Assembly: GCF_038049925.1 (NCBI RefSeq)
Contig: NZ_CP145809.1
Location: 3,754,599-3,818,598 of the forward strand
Origin: Georgenia sp. M64
GTDB lineage: Bacteria; Actinomycetota; Actinomycetes; Actinomycetales; Actinomycetaceae
Reading direction: 5' to 3'
Length of the DNA: 64,000 nucleotides
Below are positions 16,055 to 24,392 of this stretch, piece by piece. The first letter of the stretch is position 1, and each line of letters opens with the position of its first letter. A model generated the notes under the pieces. It saw only the letters and a list, made by a program, of their open reading frames with translations, did no database searches and had not been told where the DNA came from. The position numbers and the translations under genes were made by a program.

Positions 16055-18568
16055 GTGCCCGCCGACCCGGCCCTGCTGTGGGAGCGCGCCGTCACAGCGA
16101 GCGAGCGCGGGCGCCCGGCGGCGGCCGTCCGGCTCCTCGAGCGTGCGCTGACCCACGACCCCTCGCCCGACCTGCGGGTCCGCATCCTCATCAGCCTCGC
16201 CCACGCCCGCGCGGAGTCCGCCGGGGTCGGCGAGGGCCTCACCGAGCTCGACCGGGCCGCGCCCGGGCCGGGGTCCGGGGCGTCCGCCCTCGTGCTCGGG
16301 CTCTGGCACGGCCAGCGCGGGCTCCTCCTGCTGCGGGCCGGGCGCCTCGCCGAGGCGGCGGTGGACCTCGACCACGCCGCCGAGCTCATCGGACCCGGCA
16401 GCCCGGTCGACCTCGCCCGCGTCCTGCTCAACCGCGGCGTCCTGGCCATGGGAGCGGCCGACCTCGAGCGGGCCGAGGCCGACTTCGGCCGCTGCCTGGC
16501 CGTCGCCGAGGGCGCCCGGCTCCACGTGCATGCCGCCAAGGCCGGCGCCAACCTCGCCTACCTCGCGCACCTGCGCGGCGACGTCCCGCGCGCGCTGCGG
16601 CTCCTCGACGGCGCCACCCCGGCGCTGGCCGCCGAGTCACCGGTGCTCGGCGCGGTGGCCGCGCTCGACCGCGCGCGGGCCCTCGCGGCCGCCGGCCTGC
16701 TCACCGAGTCGGCGGCGGCGCTCGACGCGGCGATCCCCGTCCTGGGCCGGGCCCGGCTCGTCCAGGACCAGGCCGAGGCCGAGCTCACCGCCGCCGAGGT
16801 CGCCCGGCTGCACGGCGACGCGCGACGCGCGCGCCGGCTCGCCGCCCGCGCGCAGGCCAGGTTCGCTCGGCGCGGCGCCAGCGGCTGGGCGGCGGTCGCC
16901 GAGCTGGAGGTGCTGCGCGCCGACCTCGCCGGCCTCCCGGGAGGCGGGGCGGCCGCGCGCGCGGAGCGGGTCGCCGACGGCGCCGCCGCGCTGGAGCGCC
17001 GGCTCGCTGCCCTCGGGCTGGCCGAGGAGGGGCGGACGGCCCGCCTGCTGCGCGTCCAGGCCCTGCTCGCCGCCGGACGCACCGAGGAGGCGACTCGCGC
17101 CGCCGGCGGCTGGGCCGCCGTCACCGACCCCGACCGGGCCCGCCTCGCCACGAGGATGCTCGCCCACGAGACCCGGGCGAACCTCGCCGCCGCCACGGGC
17201 CGGTCCGCGGCAGCCCAGCGGCTCCGGGCCGCCGGCCTGCGCGACCTCGCCACCTTCCAGTCGCGTCTGGGCAGCCTCGACCTGGCCACCGCCGCCACCG
17301 CCGTCGGCGCGGACCTGGCCCGCGCCGGGCTGGCGGAGGCGCTGCGCGGCGGGCGCACCGCGGCGGTCCTCGCGTGGTCGGAGCGGGTGCGTGCCACCTC
17401 CTCCCGGCTGCCCGCGGTCCGCCGGTCGGCCGACCCCGCGGTCGTCGCGGCGCTCGCGCGGCTGCGCATCCTGCGTGAGACCGAGCGGACCGAGCGGCTC
17501 GCCGGCGCTCCTCGCGACCCGCGCCGCGCCGCTGACATCCGTGAGCTCCAGGAGGAGGTCACCCGCCTCACCTGGCACCACCGGGCCCCCGACCGCGCGG
17601 TCCGCGCCACCTCGCTCGAGGACGTGCGCGCCGTGCTCACCGACGCCACGCTCGTCTCGCTGGTGATCACCGGCGGCGTCGTCCGCGCACTGACCGTGAC
17701 CGGCTCCCGGGCCCGGCTGGTGCCCGTCGCCGCGGCGGCCGACGTGCGGGAGACGGTGCTCCGGGTGCGCGCGGACCTCGACGTGCTCGCCGGCCGCCTG
17801 CCCGCACGGATGCGGGAGACCGTGCTGTCCTCGTTGCACCGGGGTCTGAGCTCGCTCGACGCCCTCACGGCGGGCGCCGCAGACGGTGACGGCCCGGTCG
17901 TCGTCGTCCCGGCGGGTCTGAGCGCCCAGGTGCCGTGGCCGATGCTGCCGTCGCTGACGGGCCGGCCGGTGAGCGTGGTGCCGTCGGCCACGTGGTGGGT
18001 GGACCGGGTCGCCGGCGACGGTGCGGCCGCCGGGAGCCGGGGCGCCGAGGTGTTCGTCGCCGGGCCCGACGTGCCCCGGGGTGCCGCGGAGGTGACGGCG
18101 AGCGCCGGGCCGGGCGCCACGGTGCTCACCGGGCCCGCGGCGACGACCCGGCAGACCCTCGCCGCGATGGACGGCGCCGCGGTGCTCCACGTCGCCGCCC
18201 ACGGCAGCCACGAGGCGGACAACCCCCTCTTCTCCTCCCTCGTCCTCACCGACGGCGCCCTGTTCGGTCACGACCTGGAGTCGGTCGCCACGCTCCCGCG
18301 CCACGTGGTCCTCTCCGCCTGCGAGACGGGGCTGGCGAGCATCCGCACCGGCGACGAGGCGCTGGGGATGACCGCCGCGTTCCTCCACGGCGGCGCCCGC
18401 ACGGTGGTGGGCTCGGTGGGACGGGTCGGGGACGACGTGGCCGAGCAGGTCGCCGTCGCCCACCACCGCGGGGTGCGCTCCGGGCTCCCGCCCGCGGCCG
18501 CCCTGGCCGTCGCGCTGGCGGAGGCCGACGACGTCGCCCCGCTCGTGTGCTTCGGCGCGGGCTGGTGA
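16055..18568 (+). CDS. TPR-CHAT caspase-like protease
   Basis: An 837-aa protein. Residues 1 to about 500 form Ala/Leu/Arg-rich helical repeats of TPR type (for example RGLLLLRAGRLAEAAVDLDHA). The C-terminal CHAT domain spans about 540-837 and has the caspase-like dyad: His716 in HVAAHGSHE and Cys756 in VLSACETGLASIRTGDE, followed by FLHGGARTVVGSVG. Both catalytic residues are intact. It lies 49 bases after the 160-aa gene. A CACAGT at 16043-16048, six bases before the GTG, could give a separate leaderless transcript. Known TPR-CHAT proteases cut specific partners in conflict or stress responses (Csx29 in type III-E CRISPR is the best studied). Confidence 0.9.
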   Translation: MPADPALLWERAVTASERGRPAAAVRLLERALTHDPSPDLRVRILISLAHARAESAGVGEGLTELDRAAPGPGSGASALVLGLWHGQRGLLLLRAGRLAEAAVDLDHAAELIGPGSPVDLARVLLNRGVLAMGAADLERAEADFGRCLAVAEGARLHVHAAKAGANLAYLAHLRGDVPRALRLLDGATPALAAESPVLGAVAALDRARALAAAGLLTESAAALDAAIPVLGRARLVQDQAEAELTAAEVARLHGDARRARRLAARAQARFARRGASGWAAVAELEVLRADLAGLPGGGAAARAERVADGAAALERRLAALGLAEEGRTARLLRVQALLAAGRTEEATRAAGGWAAVTDPDRARLATRMLAHETRANLAAATGRSAAAQRLRAAGLRDLATFQSRLGSLDLATAATAVGADLARAGLAEALRGGRTAAVLAWSERVRATSSRLPAVRRSADPAVVAALARLRILRETERTERLAGAPRDPRRAADIRELQEEVTRLTWHHRAPDRAVRATSLEDVRAVLTDATLVSLVITGGVVRALTVTGSRARLVPVAAAADVRETVLRVRADLDVLAGRLPARMRETVLSSLHRGLSSLDALTAGAADGDGPVVVVPAGLSAQVPWPMLPSLTGRPVSVVPSATWWVDRVAGDGAAAGSRGAEVFVAGPDVPRGAAEVTASAGPGATVLTGPAATTRQTLAAMDGAAVLHVAAHGSHEADNPLFSSLVLTDGALFGHDLESVATLPRHVVLSACETGLASIRTGDEALGMTAAFLHGGARTVVGSVGRVGDDVAEQVAVAHHRGVRSGLPPAAALAVALAEADDVAPLVCFGAGW

Positions 18569-18592
18569 CCGCGTCGCGCAGGCGCCGGGCCG

Positions 18593-19330
18593 TCAGGGGC
18601 GTCCGGCCATCGCGATGAGCCGGGCCGCCCGGCGCAGCTCGTGACGGCGCCCGAGCACGCTGCCGGCTCGCGCGGCCGGGACCGAGACCGCCACCGCCGC
18701 CGAGATCCCCGGCGCGGGCACGGGGGCGGCCAGGCACACCGTCCCGAGGGAGTACTCCTCCCGGTCGACCGCGAGGTCGGTGGTGGCGGCGAGCTGGTGC
18801 ATGAGGACCTTGCGGCTCGTCACGGTGCGCGGGGTCAGGTCGGCCAGCAGGTGGCTCTCGACGTAGTCGCGGCGCTCGTCCTCCGGGAGCGTGGCGAGCA
18901 CCGCCTTGCCCAGGGCGGTGGCGTGGGCGGCGTCGTGGAAGCCCACCCACAGGTCGGTGCGGGGCGCCGCCGGGGAGTCCACGATGTCGACGAGACGGAT
19001 CTCGCCGTCGTCGAGGACGGAGAGGTAGGCCGCGGCGCCGAGCTCGACGTGGAGCTGCTGGAGGATCCGGTGGGTGCGCTGGGGCGGGACGGGCGTGTGG
19101 CGCGCACCGGCGAGCGCGTCCACGTGGTCACCGAGCACGTAGCCCTCGTCGGTGCGCAGCAGGTACCCCTCGTGGACGAGCGTGCGCAGGAGGTGGTACG
19201 CCGTCGCCACCGGCAGCCCGGTGGCGTGGGCGAGGCGCTTCGCGGGCACGGGACCGTCGGCGGCGGCCACCGCGTCGAGGAGGCTCAACGCGCGCACCAC
19301 CGAGTTGATGAGCGTCGGCTGCGGTGCCAT
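18593..19330 (-). CDS. IclR family transcriptional regulator
   Basis: A 245-aa regulator. The N-terminal winged helix-turn-helix (residues 5-65) reads SVVRALSLLDAV, AKRLAHATGLPVATAYHLLRTL, EGYVLGD. The C-terminal IclR effector domain (about 80-240) has GAAAYLSVLDDGEIRLVDIV, the ATALGKAVLA segment and REEYSLGTVCLAAPV. It would bind a small carbon-source metabolite and control nearby or distant catabolic genes. ATG 19330 follows GGGAGG closely. It converges on the CHAT gene and has no catabolic neighbour, so its target is not evident. Confidence 0.9.
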   Translation of the reverse strand: MAPQPTLINSVVRALSLLDAVAAADGPVPAKRLAHATGLPVATAYHLLRTLVHEGYLLRTDEGYVLGDHVDALAGARHTPVPPQRTHRILQQLHVELGAAAYLSVLDDGEIRLVDIVDSPAAPRTDLWVGFHDAAHATALGKAVLATLPEDERRDYVESHLLADLTPRTVTSRKVLMHQLAATTDLAVDREEYSLGTVCLAAPVPAPGISAAVAVSVPAARAGSVLGRRHELRRAARLIAMAGRP

Positions 19331-19405
19331 GTGGCCTCCCGGAGCCAGGGTAGGCGTCCCGTCCCGGCGTGGGTAGAGCTGGGCGCCCGGGCCTGCGCGG
19401 TGACG

Positions 19406-19783
19406 TCAGGCGACGGCGGAGCGCTTCGACCTGGCCGCCGGCCGCTTGGCCGTGGCCGCATCCCAGGCGTCGGTCAGGGCCTGGTACTGCGCCTCGCTCA
19501 GCGACTCGGGGAACGCGGTGGCCATCACCTTCCAGCGGAACGCCATGCGCACGTCCGGCGGCAGGTCGTGACGTGCCGAGCGTGCGGCGTCGTCGGCGGC
19601 CGCCATCTCCGTCCCGTGGCCGCCGGTGACGAGGATGCGCCGGCCGGAGTCGAACGCCTTGACGTAGCTGGCACCGAGGCGGTGGCGACTCGTGGTCTGG
19701 GCGGTGCGGATGGTCTCGATCTGCTCCTCGGTGAGCTCGTCGAGCTGGGTGATCAGCTTGTGCAGGGTGCGGTCGAAGGTCAT
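19406..19783 (-). CDS. hypothetical protein (125 aa)
   Basis: A small soluble protein with no recognised family. It begins MTFDRTLHKLITQLDELTEEQIETIRTA, which looks like a helical pair, has a central segment SGRRILVTGGHGTEMAAADDAA, and ends in a basic tail (AKRPAARSKRSAVA). The ATG at 19783 is supported by AGGAGC six bases upstream; an upstream in-frame ATG at 19882 lies in low-complexity sequence without such a site. It may share a transcript with the 45-aa frame upstream (19945-20082), since a good promoter lies above that frame. Confidence 0.65.
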   Translation of the reverse strand: MTFDRTLHKLITQLDELTEEQIETIRTAQTTSRHRLGASYVKAFDSGRRILVTGGHGTEMAAADDAARSARHDLPPDVRMAFRWKVMATAFPESLSEAQYQALTDAWDAATAKRPAARSKRSAVA

Positions 19784-19944
19784 GTCGTGCTCCTGTTCCG
19801 CTCGTGGCGGCGGGTGGACGGCGGTGCGGCGTCGTTGCCGGGGCCGGGTGGCGCAGGGGGCGTCTTCCACCTGCGATGTCATCGGGGTCAGGGACGACGA
19901 CGGGGGTCACCGTCGGTGGTGGCCCCGGCTTGCTGTCGGAGTGA

Positions 19945-20082
19945 TCACTCGCCGGGCGGCCGATGTGCTCGGCTCGCCCTTCTGCGAGTGCTGCCCCTCC
20001 CGGGTGGCGCACCGGCGCAGCCGGTGGGGAGGTGGGCGCCCGTCGTACGAACGTCGGCGTTCGAGACCGTGCTGGACGACAT
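19945..20082 (-). CDS. candidate 45-aa small protein or leader peptide
   Basis: The ATG at 20082 is preceded by AAGGAGGG (revcomp of 20086-20093), a very strong ribosome binding site with short spacing, and by a promoter at 20132-20161. The peptide begins MSSSTVSNADVRTTG, contains one Cys and ends Arg-rich. A palindrome CGAACG-TCGG-CGTTCG (20048-20063) lies inside the frame. It could be a real small protein or an upstream leader for the 125-aa gene 160 bases downstream. The rest of 19784-20211 shows one possible weak hairpin (19847-19871, loop CGCAGGGGGCGTCTT) and nothing else. Confidence 0.4.
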   Translation of the reverse strand: MSSSTVSNADVRTTGAHLPTGCAGAPPGRGSTRRRASRAHRPPGE

Positions 20083-20131
20083 CGACCCTCCTTCCGGCGC
20101 GCGACAGCGAGACCCGTTGTCTGTGACGCCC

Positions 20132-20161
20132 ATGGTAGGAGCGTCCGACAGCGGTCCACAA
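20132..20161 (-). promoter_or_regulatory. sigma-70-like promoter
   Basis: On the minus strand, TTGTGG (20156-20161) and TACCAT (20132-20137) are 18 bases apart. Transcription would start near 20125 and read the 45-aa frame (ATG 20082) and then the 125-aa gene. Confidence 0.5.
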
Positions 20162-20211
20162 GGGTCTGGGCCCTCCCCTGTCCGGGGGACAGCCGGACGC
20201 GCTCTGCCGGG

Positions 20212-21627
20212 CTACCGGCGTCCGGCGGGGTCCAGGTCCGTGCTGCCCGGGTCGGGCTGGTGGCGGTCGACCGGGCCCGGCGCGCCACGGTCACCGTCCG
20301 AGCCGTGCGTGCCGTGCACCTGGGCGTCGTCGACGCCTGCGTCGCCGCGACGCACGGCCGCGACCGCGAGCAGCACGGCCGGGACGAGCAGGAGGGCCGC
20401 GGCGAGGTTGACGCCGCGGAAGCCGTCCAGGGCCAGGATCGGGCCGGCGAGCGCGGCGGCCCCGGCGCCGGCGTAGTTCATGAGGGCGTCGGTCGCGCCC
20501 TGGAGCGGCACCCGGACGTCGCCGGAGTCCACCCCCGCCAGCATGGCGGAGGAGGCGATGAGGCTGGCGGACCAGCCCAGCCCCAGCAGCACCAGGGCGG
20601 TCATCGTCACCGCGAAGGAGCCGCTGCCGGCGGCGAGGAGCCCGAGGGCGACCGCGGTGGCCAGCACGGTGATGCCCAGGACGGCCACGCGCAGGGCGCC
20701 GACCCGGTCGGCGAGCCAGCCGAAGAGGGGGCTCAGCGCGTACATCCCCAGCACGTGGGCGCTGATGACGATCCCGACGAGCTCGAGGCCCATGCCGCCG
20801 TGGGTCATGTGCAGCGGGGTCATGGCCATCACCATGACCATCGTCGCGTGGGCGACGGCGATGAGGACGACGGCGAACCGCGCGACCGGGTGGCGGCCGG
20901 CCCAGCGCAGGGACGCCGCCGCACTGACCGGGCGGGCGCCCCAGGCGGGGCGGGCGGCCCGGGCGGGGCGGGCGGCCCGGCCGGGGACCGCCGCGACCGG
21001 GGCCACCTCGGGCGTGGCGGGTTCCGCCACCGCCGACAGGCCGGCACGACCGGGCCGGTAGAACAGCGCCAGGACCGTCCCGGCGAGGGCGAAGGCCACC
21101 ACGGAGAACAGGTACGGGCCGGCGAGGCCGGGCAGCCCGGCCGAGGTGCCGAGGCGCTCGCCCACCGGGGTGAGGTTCGGTCCGGCCACCGAACCGACGG
21201 TCGTCGCCCAGATGACCACGGACATCGTCCGCCCGCGCGAGGCCGGGTCGGCGAGGTCCGACGCGGCGTAGCGGGTCTGGAGGTTGGTCGCCTGGGCGAC
21301 CCCGAAGAGACCGAGACCCACGAGCAGGACGAGCAGGGAGTCCAGGACGGCCCCGCCGATGATGACGACGCCGCCGAGCATGGCCAGGGTGTACCCGACC
21401 GCCAGCGCCCAGCGCCGCCCCAGCCGCACGGCGGCGGTCGCGAGCGGGACGGCCGCGACGGCGGCACCGAGGACGCTCATCGCCTGCCCGAGCCCCGCGA
21501 CCGCGGTCCCGCCGACCTGCTGGGCGAGGATGGCGCCGACCGCGATGCCGGAGGCGACCCCGATGCCGCCGAGGATGTTGCTGACGACGAGGACACCGAT
21601 CGGCCGGCGGGCCGTGCCGGCGGTCAT
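20212..21627 (-). CDS. major facilitator superfamily transporter
   Basis: A 471-aa membrane protein with 11-12 helices (for example GVLVVSNILGGIGVASGIAVG near the N-terminus) and two halves joined by a loop of repeated GRAARPARAARPAWGARP. The second half has the MFS signature GWLADRVGALRVAVLG. The ATG at 21627 (MTAGTARRP) is preferred to the longer open frame starting at 21759 because it begins just before the first helix. The C-terminal 40 residues are Asp/Gly/Pro-rich and hydrophilic. The substrate is unknown. It is followed, after a 148-base gap, by a same-strand TauE-type permease upstream in transcription order. Confidence 0.85.
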   Translation of the reverse strand: MTAGTARRPIGVLVVSNILGGIGVASGIAVGAILAQQVGGTAVAGLGQAMSVLGAAVAAVPLATAAVRLGRRWALAVGYTLAMLGGVVIIGGAVLDSLLVLLVGLGLFGVAQATNLQTRYAASDLADPASRGRTMSVVIWATTVGSVAGPNLTPVGERLGTSAGLPGLAGPYLFSVVAFALAGTVLALFYRPGRAGLSAVAEPATPEVAPVAAVPGRAARPARAARPAWGARPVSAAASLRWAGRHPVARFAVVLIAVAHATMVMVMAMTPLHMTHGGMGLELVGIVISAHVLGMYALSPLFGWLADRVGALRVAVLGITVLATAVALGLLAAGSGSFAVTMTALVLLGLGWSASLIASSAMLAGVDSGDVRVPLQGATDALMNYAGAGAAALAGPILALDGFRGVNLAAALLLVPAVLLAVAAVRRGDAGVDDAQVHGTHGSDGDRGAPGPVDRHQPDPGSTDLDPAGRR

Positions 21628-21775
21628 GGGGTTGCTCTCGTCCGGGGCGCCGGCCGCGAGGGACGCGGTCGTCGCGCGCGGGGGTCCTTCGTCTCGCACG
21701 TCGGGGCAACGGAGAGCCGGCCGCCGGCATTCCGCGGGTTGGGTCCGGCCGGTCCGCACGCGGACCGAGCGGCGC

Positions 21776-22660
21776 TCATCGCAGGAGGTCCGGCACGGCC
21801 TGGGTCGCGGTCGCGACCGCGACGACGGCGAGCAGCACCGCGAAGGCGGTCGTCAGGCGGTGCGGCGGGGTGCGCGCGGAGAGCCTCGACCCGGCGAAGC
21901 CGCCCGCCATCGACGCCGCGGCGAACGCGACGACGGTTGCCCAGTCCACCGTCGGCAGGCTCTCGGTCCGACCGGCCAGACCGGTGAGCGAGTTGACGAC
22001 GATGACCAGCAGCGAGGTGCCGACGGCGTGGCGCATGGGCAGACCGAGCGCGAGGACGAGGGCCGGCACGACCGCGAACCCGCCGCCGACGCCGAAGAAG
22101 CCGGTCAGCAGGCCCACCAGGCTCGCGGCCGCGACGACGAGACCCGCCCGCCGCAGCCGGGTGCGACGCCGCGGGTCGAGCAGCTCGGCGTGCCGGGCGA
22201 CGTCCGGACCGGGCGCCAGGTCGGCGTCGTCGCTGCTCGCCTCCGGCTCGGCGTCCAGGGCTGCCGGTCCGGCCGGCGTCGCGTCCTCGCCCGACCGCGC
22301 GAGCGCCTTGCGCAGCATGAGCACCGCGACGAGCGTGAGCAGCATCGAGAACGCCGTCATGAGGACGGCGGGGTCGGCCCCGGCGGAGAGCCGCGAGCCG
22401 AGGAATGCCCACACCGCGCCGAGCAGGCCGAAGGTCAGGCCCGGACCCCAGCGGACGTTGCCGGCGCGCGCGTGCGAGACGAGGGCGACGGCGGAGGTCG
22501 CGCCCACGATGACCATCGACGCGGTCGCAGCCCCGTAGGGAGCCGTCCCGAGGAGGTAGACGAGGATCGGGACGGTGAGGATCCCGCCGCCGCCGCCGAG
22601 CGCGCCGACGACGACGCCGACGGCCAGGCCGATCGCTGCCGGGAGGAGGACCTCGGTCAC
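21776..22660 (-). CDS. TauE/SafE family sulfite/anion permease
   Basis: A 294-aa inner-membrane protein with two repeat halves, each opening with the family motif: GLAVGVVVGALGGGGGILTVPIL and GLLTGFFGVGGGFAVVPALVLALG. A hydrophilic, acidic linker (about 130-165, EPEASSDDADLAPGPD) joins them. The family exports sulfite, sulfoacetate or related organosulfur anions. The start is GTG 22660, after GGAGAAGG. It lies 55 bases below the DUF3027 gene. No sulfur gene is adjacent, so the substrate is open. Confidence 0.88.
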   Translation of the reverse strand: MTEVLLPAAIGLAVGVVVGALGGGGGILTVPILVYLLGTAPYGAATASMVIVGATSAVALVSHARAGNVRWGPGLTFGLLGAVWAFLGSRLSAGADPAVLMTAFSMLLTLVAVLMLRKALARSGEDATPAGPAALDAEPEASSDDADLAPGPDVARHAELLDPRRRTRLRRAGLVVAAASLVGLLTGFFGVGGGFAVVPALVLALGLPMRHAVGTSLLVIVVNSLTGLAGRTESLPTVDWATVVAFAAASMAGGFAGSRLSARTPPHRLTTAFAVLLAVVAVATATQAVPDLLR

Positions 22661-22715
22661 GGCCTTCTCCGGCCCGCCAGGACGGGGACCGCCACCCCGG
22701 CCGGGGCGCCGGCGG

Positions 22716-23591
22716 TCACTCCTGGCCCGCGACGTCCTCGGTGGGGGCGGCGTCGTCCGCGACGTCCTCGGTCGAGGCGGAGGCCTCCAGAGCGGCCCCG
22801 ATGACGGCCCCCACGTTCGCGGTGGCGACGACCTCGAGGTCCATCTCGTCCCGGACGGGGCGCGACGGCTGCCACAGGGGCTGCGCCTCGGGCGCGTGGG
22901 TCTCCGAGTGCGCACCGCAGCCGTGGTCGACCGAGACGACCCGGCCGTCGTCGGGCGCCCACTCGTTGCCGCACACACCGAACACGGTGCGGGGCGAGCC
23001 CGCCATCTTCATGAAGAAGCCGCAGGTGGAGCACTGCGCGGTCGCGGCCTTGGCGACCGGTGCGTGCGGGCCGTGGTCGCCCTCGTACCACCGGGTCATC
23101 GCCTGGGCACGGCCCTCGCGGGAGAGCACGCGGGCCCGGCCGAGCCCCAGCTCGTAGATGGCGAGCTCGTCGGCGTCCTCGCCGGTCGCCTCGTACCCCT
23201 GCTCGAGGCGCTCGTCGTCGGCGTCGTAGGGCAGGACGTCCCCGGGGCCCACGTCGCCCGGGCGGAGGCGCTCGGACCACGGCAGCCACTCCGGCGCCAG
23301 CAGGGCGCCGTCGCCGGGCAGGAGCTCGACCTCGCACACCGTGGCGACGCGTCCGCGCGGCGGCCGCGCGACCGTCACCGCCCAGTGCCACCCCCGGTAG
23401 CCCGGGACGAGGGACTCGAAGCGGTGGGTGACCAGCCGCTCGTCCTCGACGACCGCACCGCGGTGCTCCCCGACCTGGCCGGGCAGCGCCATCTCCTCGG
23501 CCGCCACCCGGGCGACGTCGACCGCACCCACGAGCACCGCCTCCTTGGCGGCGCGGACGGGGGTGCGGGGGGACGCGGTGGCTGCTGGCAC
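22716..23591 (-). CDS. DUF3027 family protein
   Basis: A 291-aa protein of a family found almost only in actinobacteria, usually next to a cold-shock gene as here. A central region contains RGWHWAVTVARPPRGRVATVCEVELLPG. The C-terminal half has two paired-Cys sites, CSTCGFF and VFGVCGNEW, plus HGCGAHSE, suggesting a zinc-bound fold. The GTG start at 23591 is seven bases after a TAGAAT -10 (23599-23604), so the transcript is probably leaderless. The role is unknown; RNA or DNA binding would fit the zinc site but is a guess. Confidence 0.85.
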   Translation of the reverse strand: MPAATASPRTPVRAAKEAVLVGAVDVARVAAEEMALPGQVGEHRGAVVEDERLVTHRFESLVPGYRGWHWAVTVARPPRGRVATVCEVELLPGDGALLAPEWLPWSERLRPGDVGPGDVLPYDADDERLEQGYEATGEDADELAIYELGLGRARVLSREGRAQAMTRWYEGDHGPHAPVAKAATAQCSTCGFFMKMAGSPRTVFGVCGNEWAPDDGRVVSVDHGCGAHSETHAPEAQPLWQPSRPVRDEMDLEVVATANVGAVIGAALEASASTEDVADDAAPTEDVAGQE

Positions 23592-23598
23592 GGTGTCG

Positions 23599-23604
23599 AT
23601 TCTA
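23599..23604 (-). promoter_or_regulatory. -10 element for leaderless DUF3027 transcript
   Basis: TAGAAT on the minus strand, seven bases before GTG 23591, with CTGACC/TGACCC as a possible -35 about 18 bases upstream. No Shine-Dalgarno sequence fits between, so transcription should begin at the start codon. Confidence 0.55.
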
Positions 23605-23625
23605 TCGGTCGGTTTCTCGGGCGGG

Positions 23626-24000
23626 TCAGGCGTCGAACTGGTCAGCGACGGCGCGCAGGAGCTGCGCCAGCTTCTGCCCGTTCTCCGGGTAGTGACCACG
23701 GTGGAGGCTGTTGGAGGTGCGGTCGAGGGTCTTGATGAGGTCCTCGACGATCGGGACCATGTCCTCGGCGGGCATCCGGTGCGCCTTGGCCACCGACGGC
23801 GGGGCCTCGACGACCGTGACGGACAGCGCCTGGGGACCACGACGGCCGTCGGCGATACCGAAGTCGACCTTCGTGCCGGGCTTGGGGGTGATCCCCGACG
23901 GGAGCGCCGAGGCGTGGAGGAAGACCTCACCGCCGTCGTCGGACGCGATGAAACCGAACCCCTTGTCGACGTCGTACCACTTGACCTTGCCGGTAGGCAC
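23626..24000 (-). CDS. cold-shock domain protein with C-terminal extension
   Basis: A 124-aa protein. Residues 1-67 are a cold-shock domain with RNP1-like GFGFIASDD and RNP2-like VFLHASAL, which binds single-stranded RNA or DNA. Residues 70-124 form an extra helical domain (MVPIVEDLIKTLDRT, GQKLAQLLRAVADQFDA), common in actinobacterial CspA-type proteins beside DUF3027. The start is GTG 24000, eight bases after GAGG. It probably acts as an RNA chaperone. Confidence 0.92.
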   Translation of the reverse strand: MPTGKVKWYDVDKGFGFIASDDGGEVFLHASALPSGITPKPGTKVDFGIADGRRGPQALSVTVVEAPPSVAKAHRMPAEDMVPIVEDLIKTLDRTSNSLHRGHYPENGQKLAQLLRAVADQFDA

Positions 24001-24119
24001 GGTTCTTACCTCTTCTGTCGTCACGAACGAAAGCGCCGGCGGTCGCCGGCGCCACCGGTCCAGGGTAGCGGGGCGCCGAGCACCTCGCCGCCGCCTTCGC
24101 GCGCCACCGTGCCGTGCCG

Positions 24120-24335
24120 GCGAGCGAGTCCGGCAGGCCCGAGGCGAGCGAGTCTGACAGGCCCGAGGCGAGCGAGTCCGGCAGGCCCGAGGCGAGCGAG
24201 TCCGGCAGGCCCGAGGCGAGCGAGTCCGACAGGCCCGAGGCGAGCGAGTCCGACAGGCCCGAGGCGAGCGAGTCCGACAGGCCCGAGGCGAGCATGTCCG
24301 GGCGGGCCGAGGCGAGCAGCTCCGGCGGGGCGGTA
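24120..24335. repeat. 24-bp tandem repeat array (seven perfect-length and two decayed units)
   Basis: Units of GCGAGCGAGTCCGGCAGGCC plus CGAG run head to tail from 24120 to 24287 (seven copies), differing only at GTC(C/T)G(G/A)CAG. Two decayed copies follow to 24335. Because 24 is a multiple of three, all frames stay open and would encode octapeptides such as ESGRPEAS, but the downstream gene has its own start and ribosome binding site at 24393. The array fills most of the 392-base gap between the divergent cold-shock and SseB-like genes and is a likely site of length variation. Confidence 0.85.
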
Positions 24336-24392
24336 GCGCGGCGGCGGACGGTGCGCGAGGCTGGAGGTGACCGCGTCGCCCGGAGGATCTCG

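Noticed and set aside
17935-18618. Alternative-frame open reading frame over the CHAT domain
   Set aside because: Arg/Gly-rich shadow of the protease with no start signal or domain.
20048-20063. Possible LexA (SOS) box
   Set aside because: The actinobacterial box has CGAAC and GTTCG four bases apart; here the arms are CGAACG-N4-CGTTCG, so the core spacing is six, and the site lies inside a small frame.
24120-24335. CRISPR array
   Set aside because: The repeats are directly tandem with no unique spacers, and no cas genes are present. The same holds for 48808-48938, whose spacers are themselves conserved.
24114-24392. N-terminal extension of the SseB-like protein through the 24-bp repeats
   Set aside because: ATG 24393 has GGAGG at ideal spacing and starts the folded part; the repeat frame is open only because the unit length is a multiple of three.
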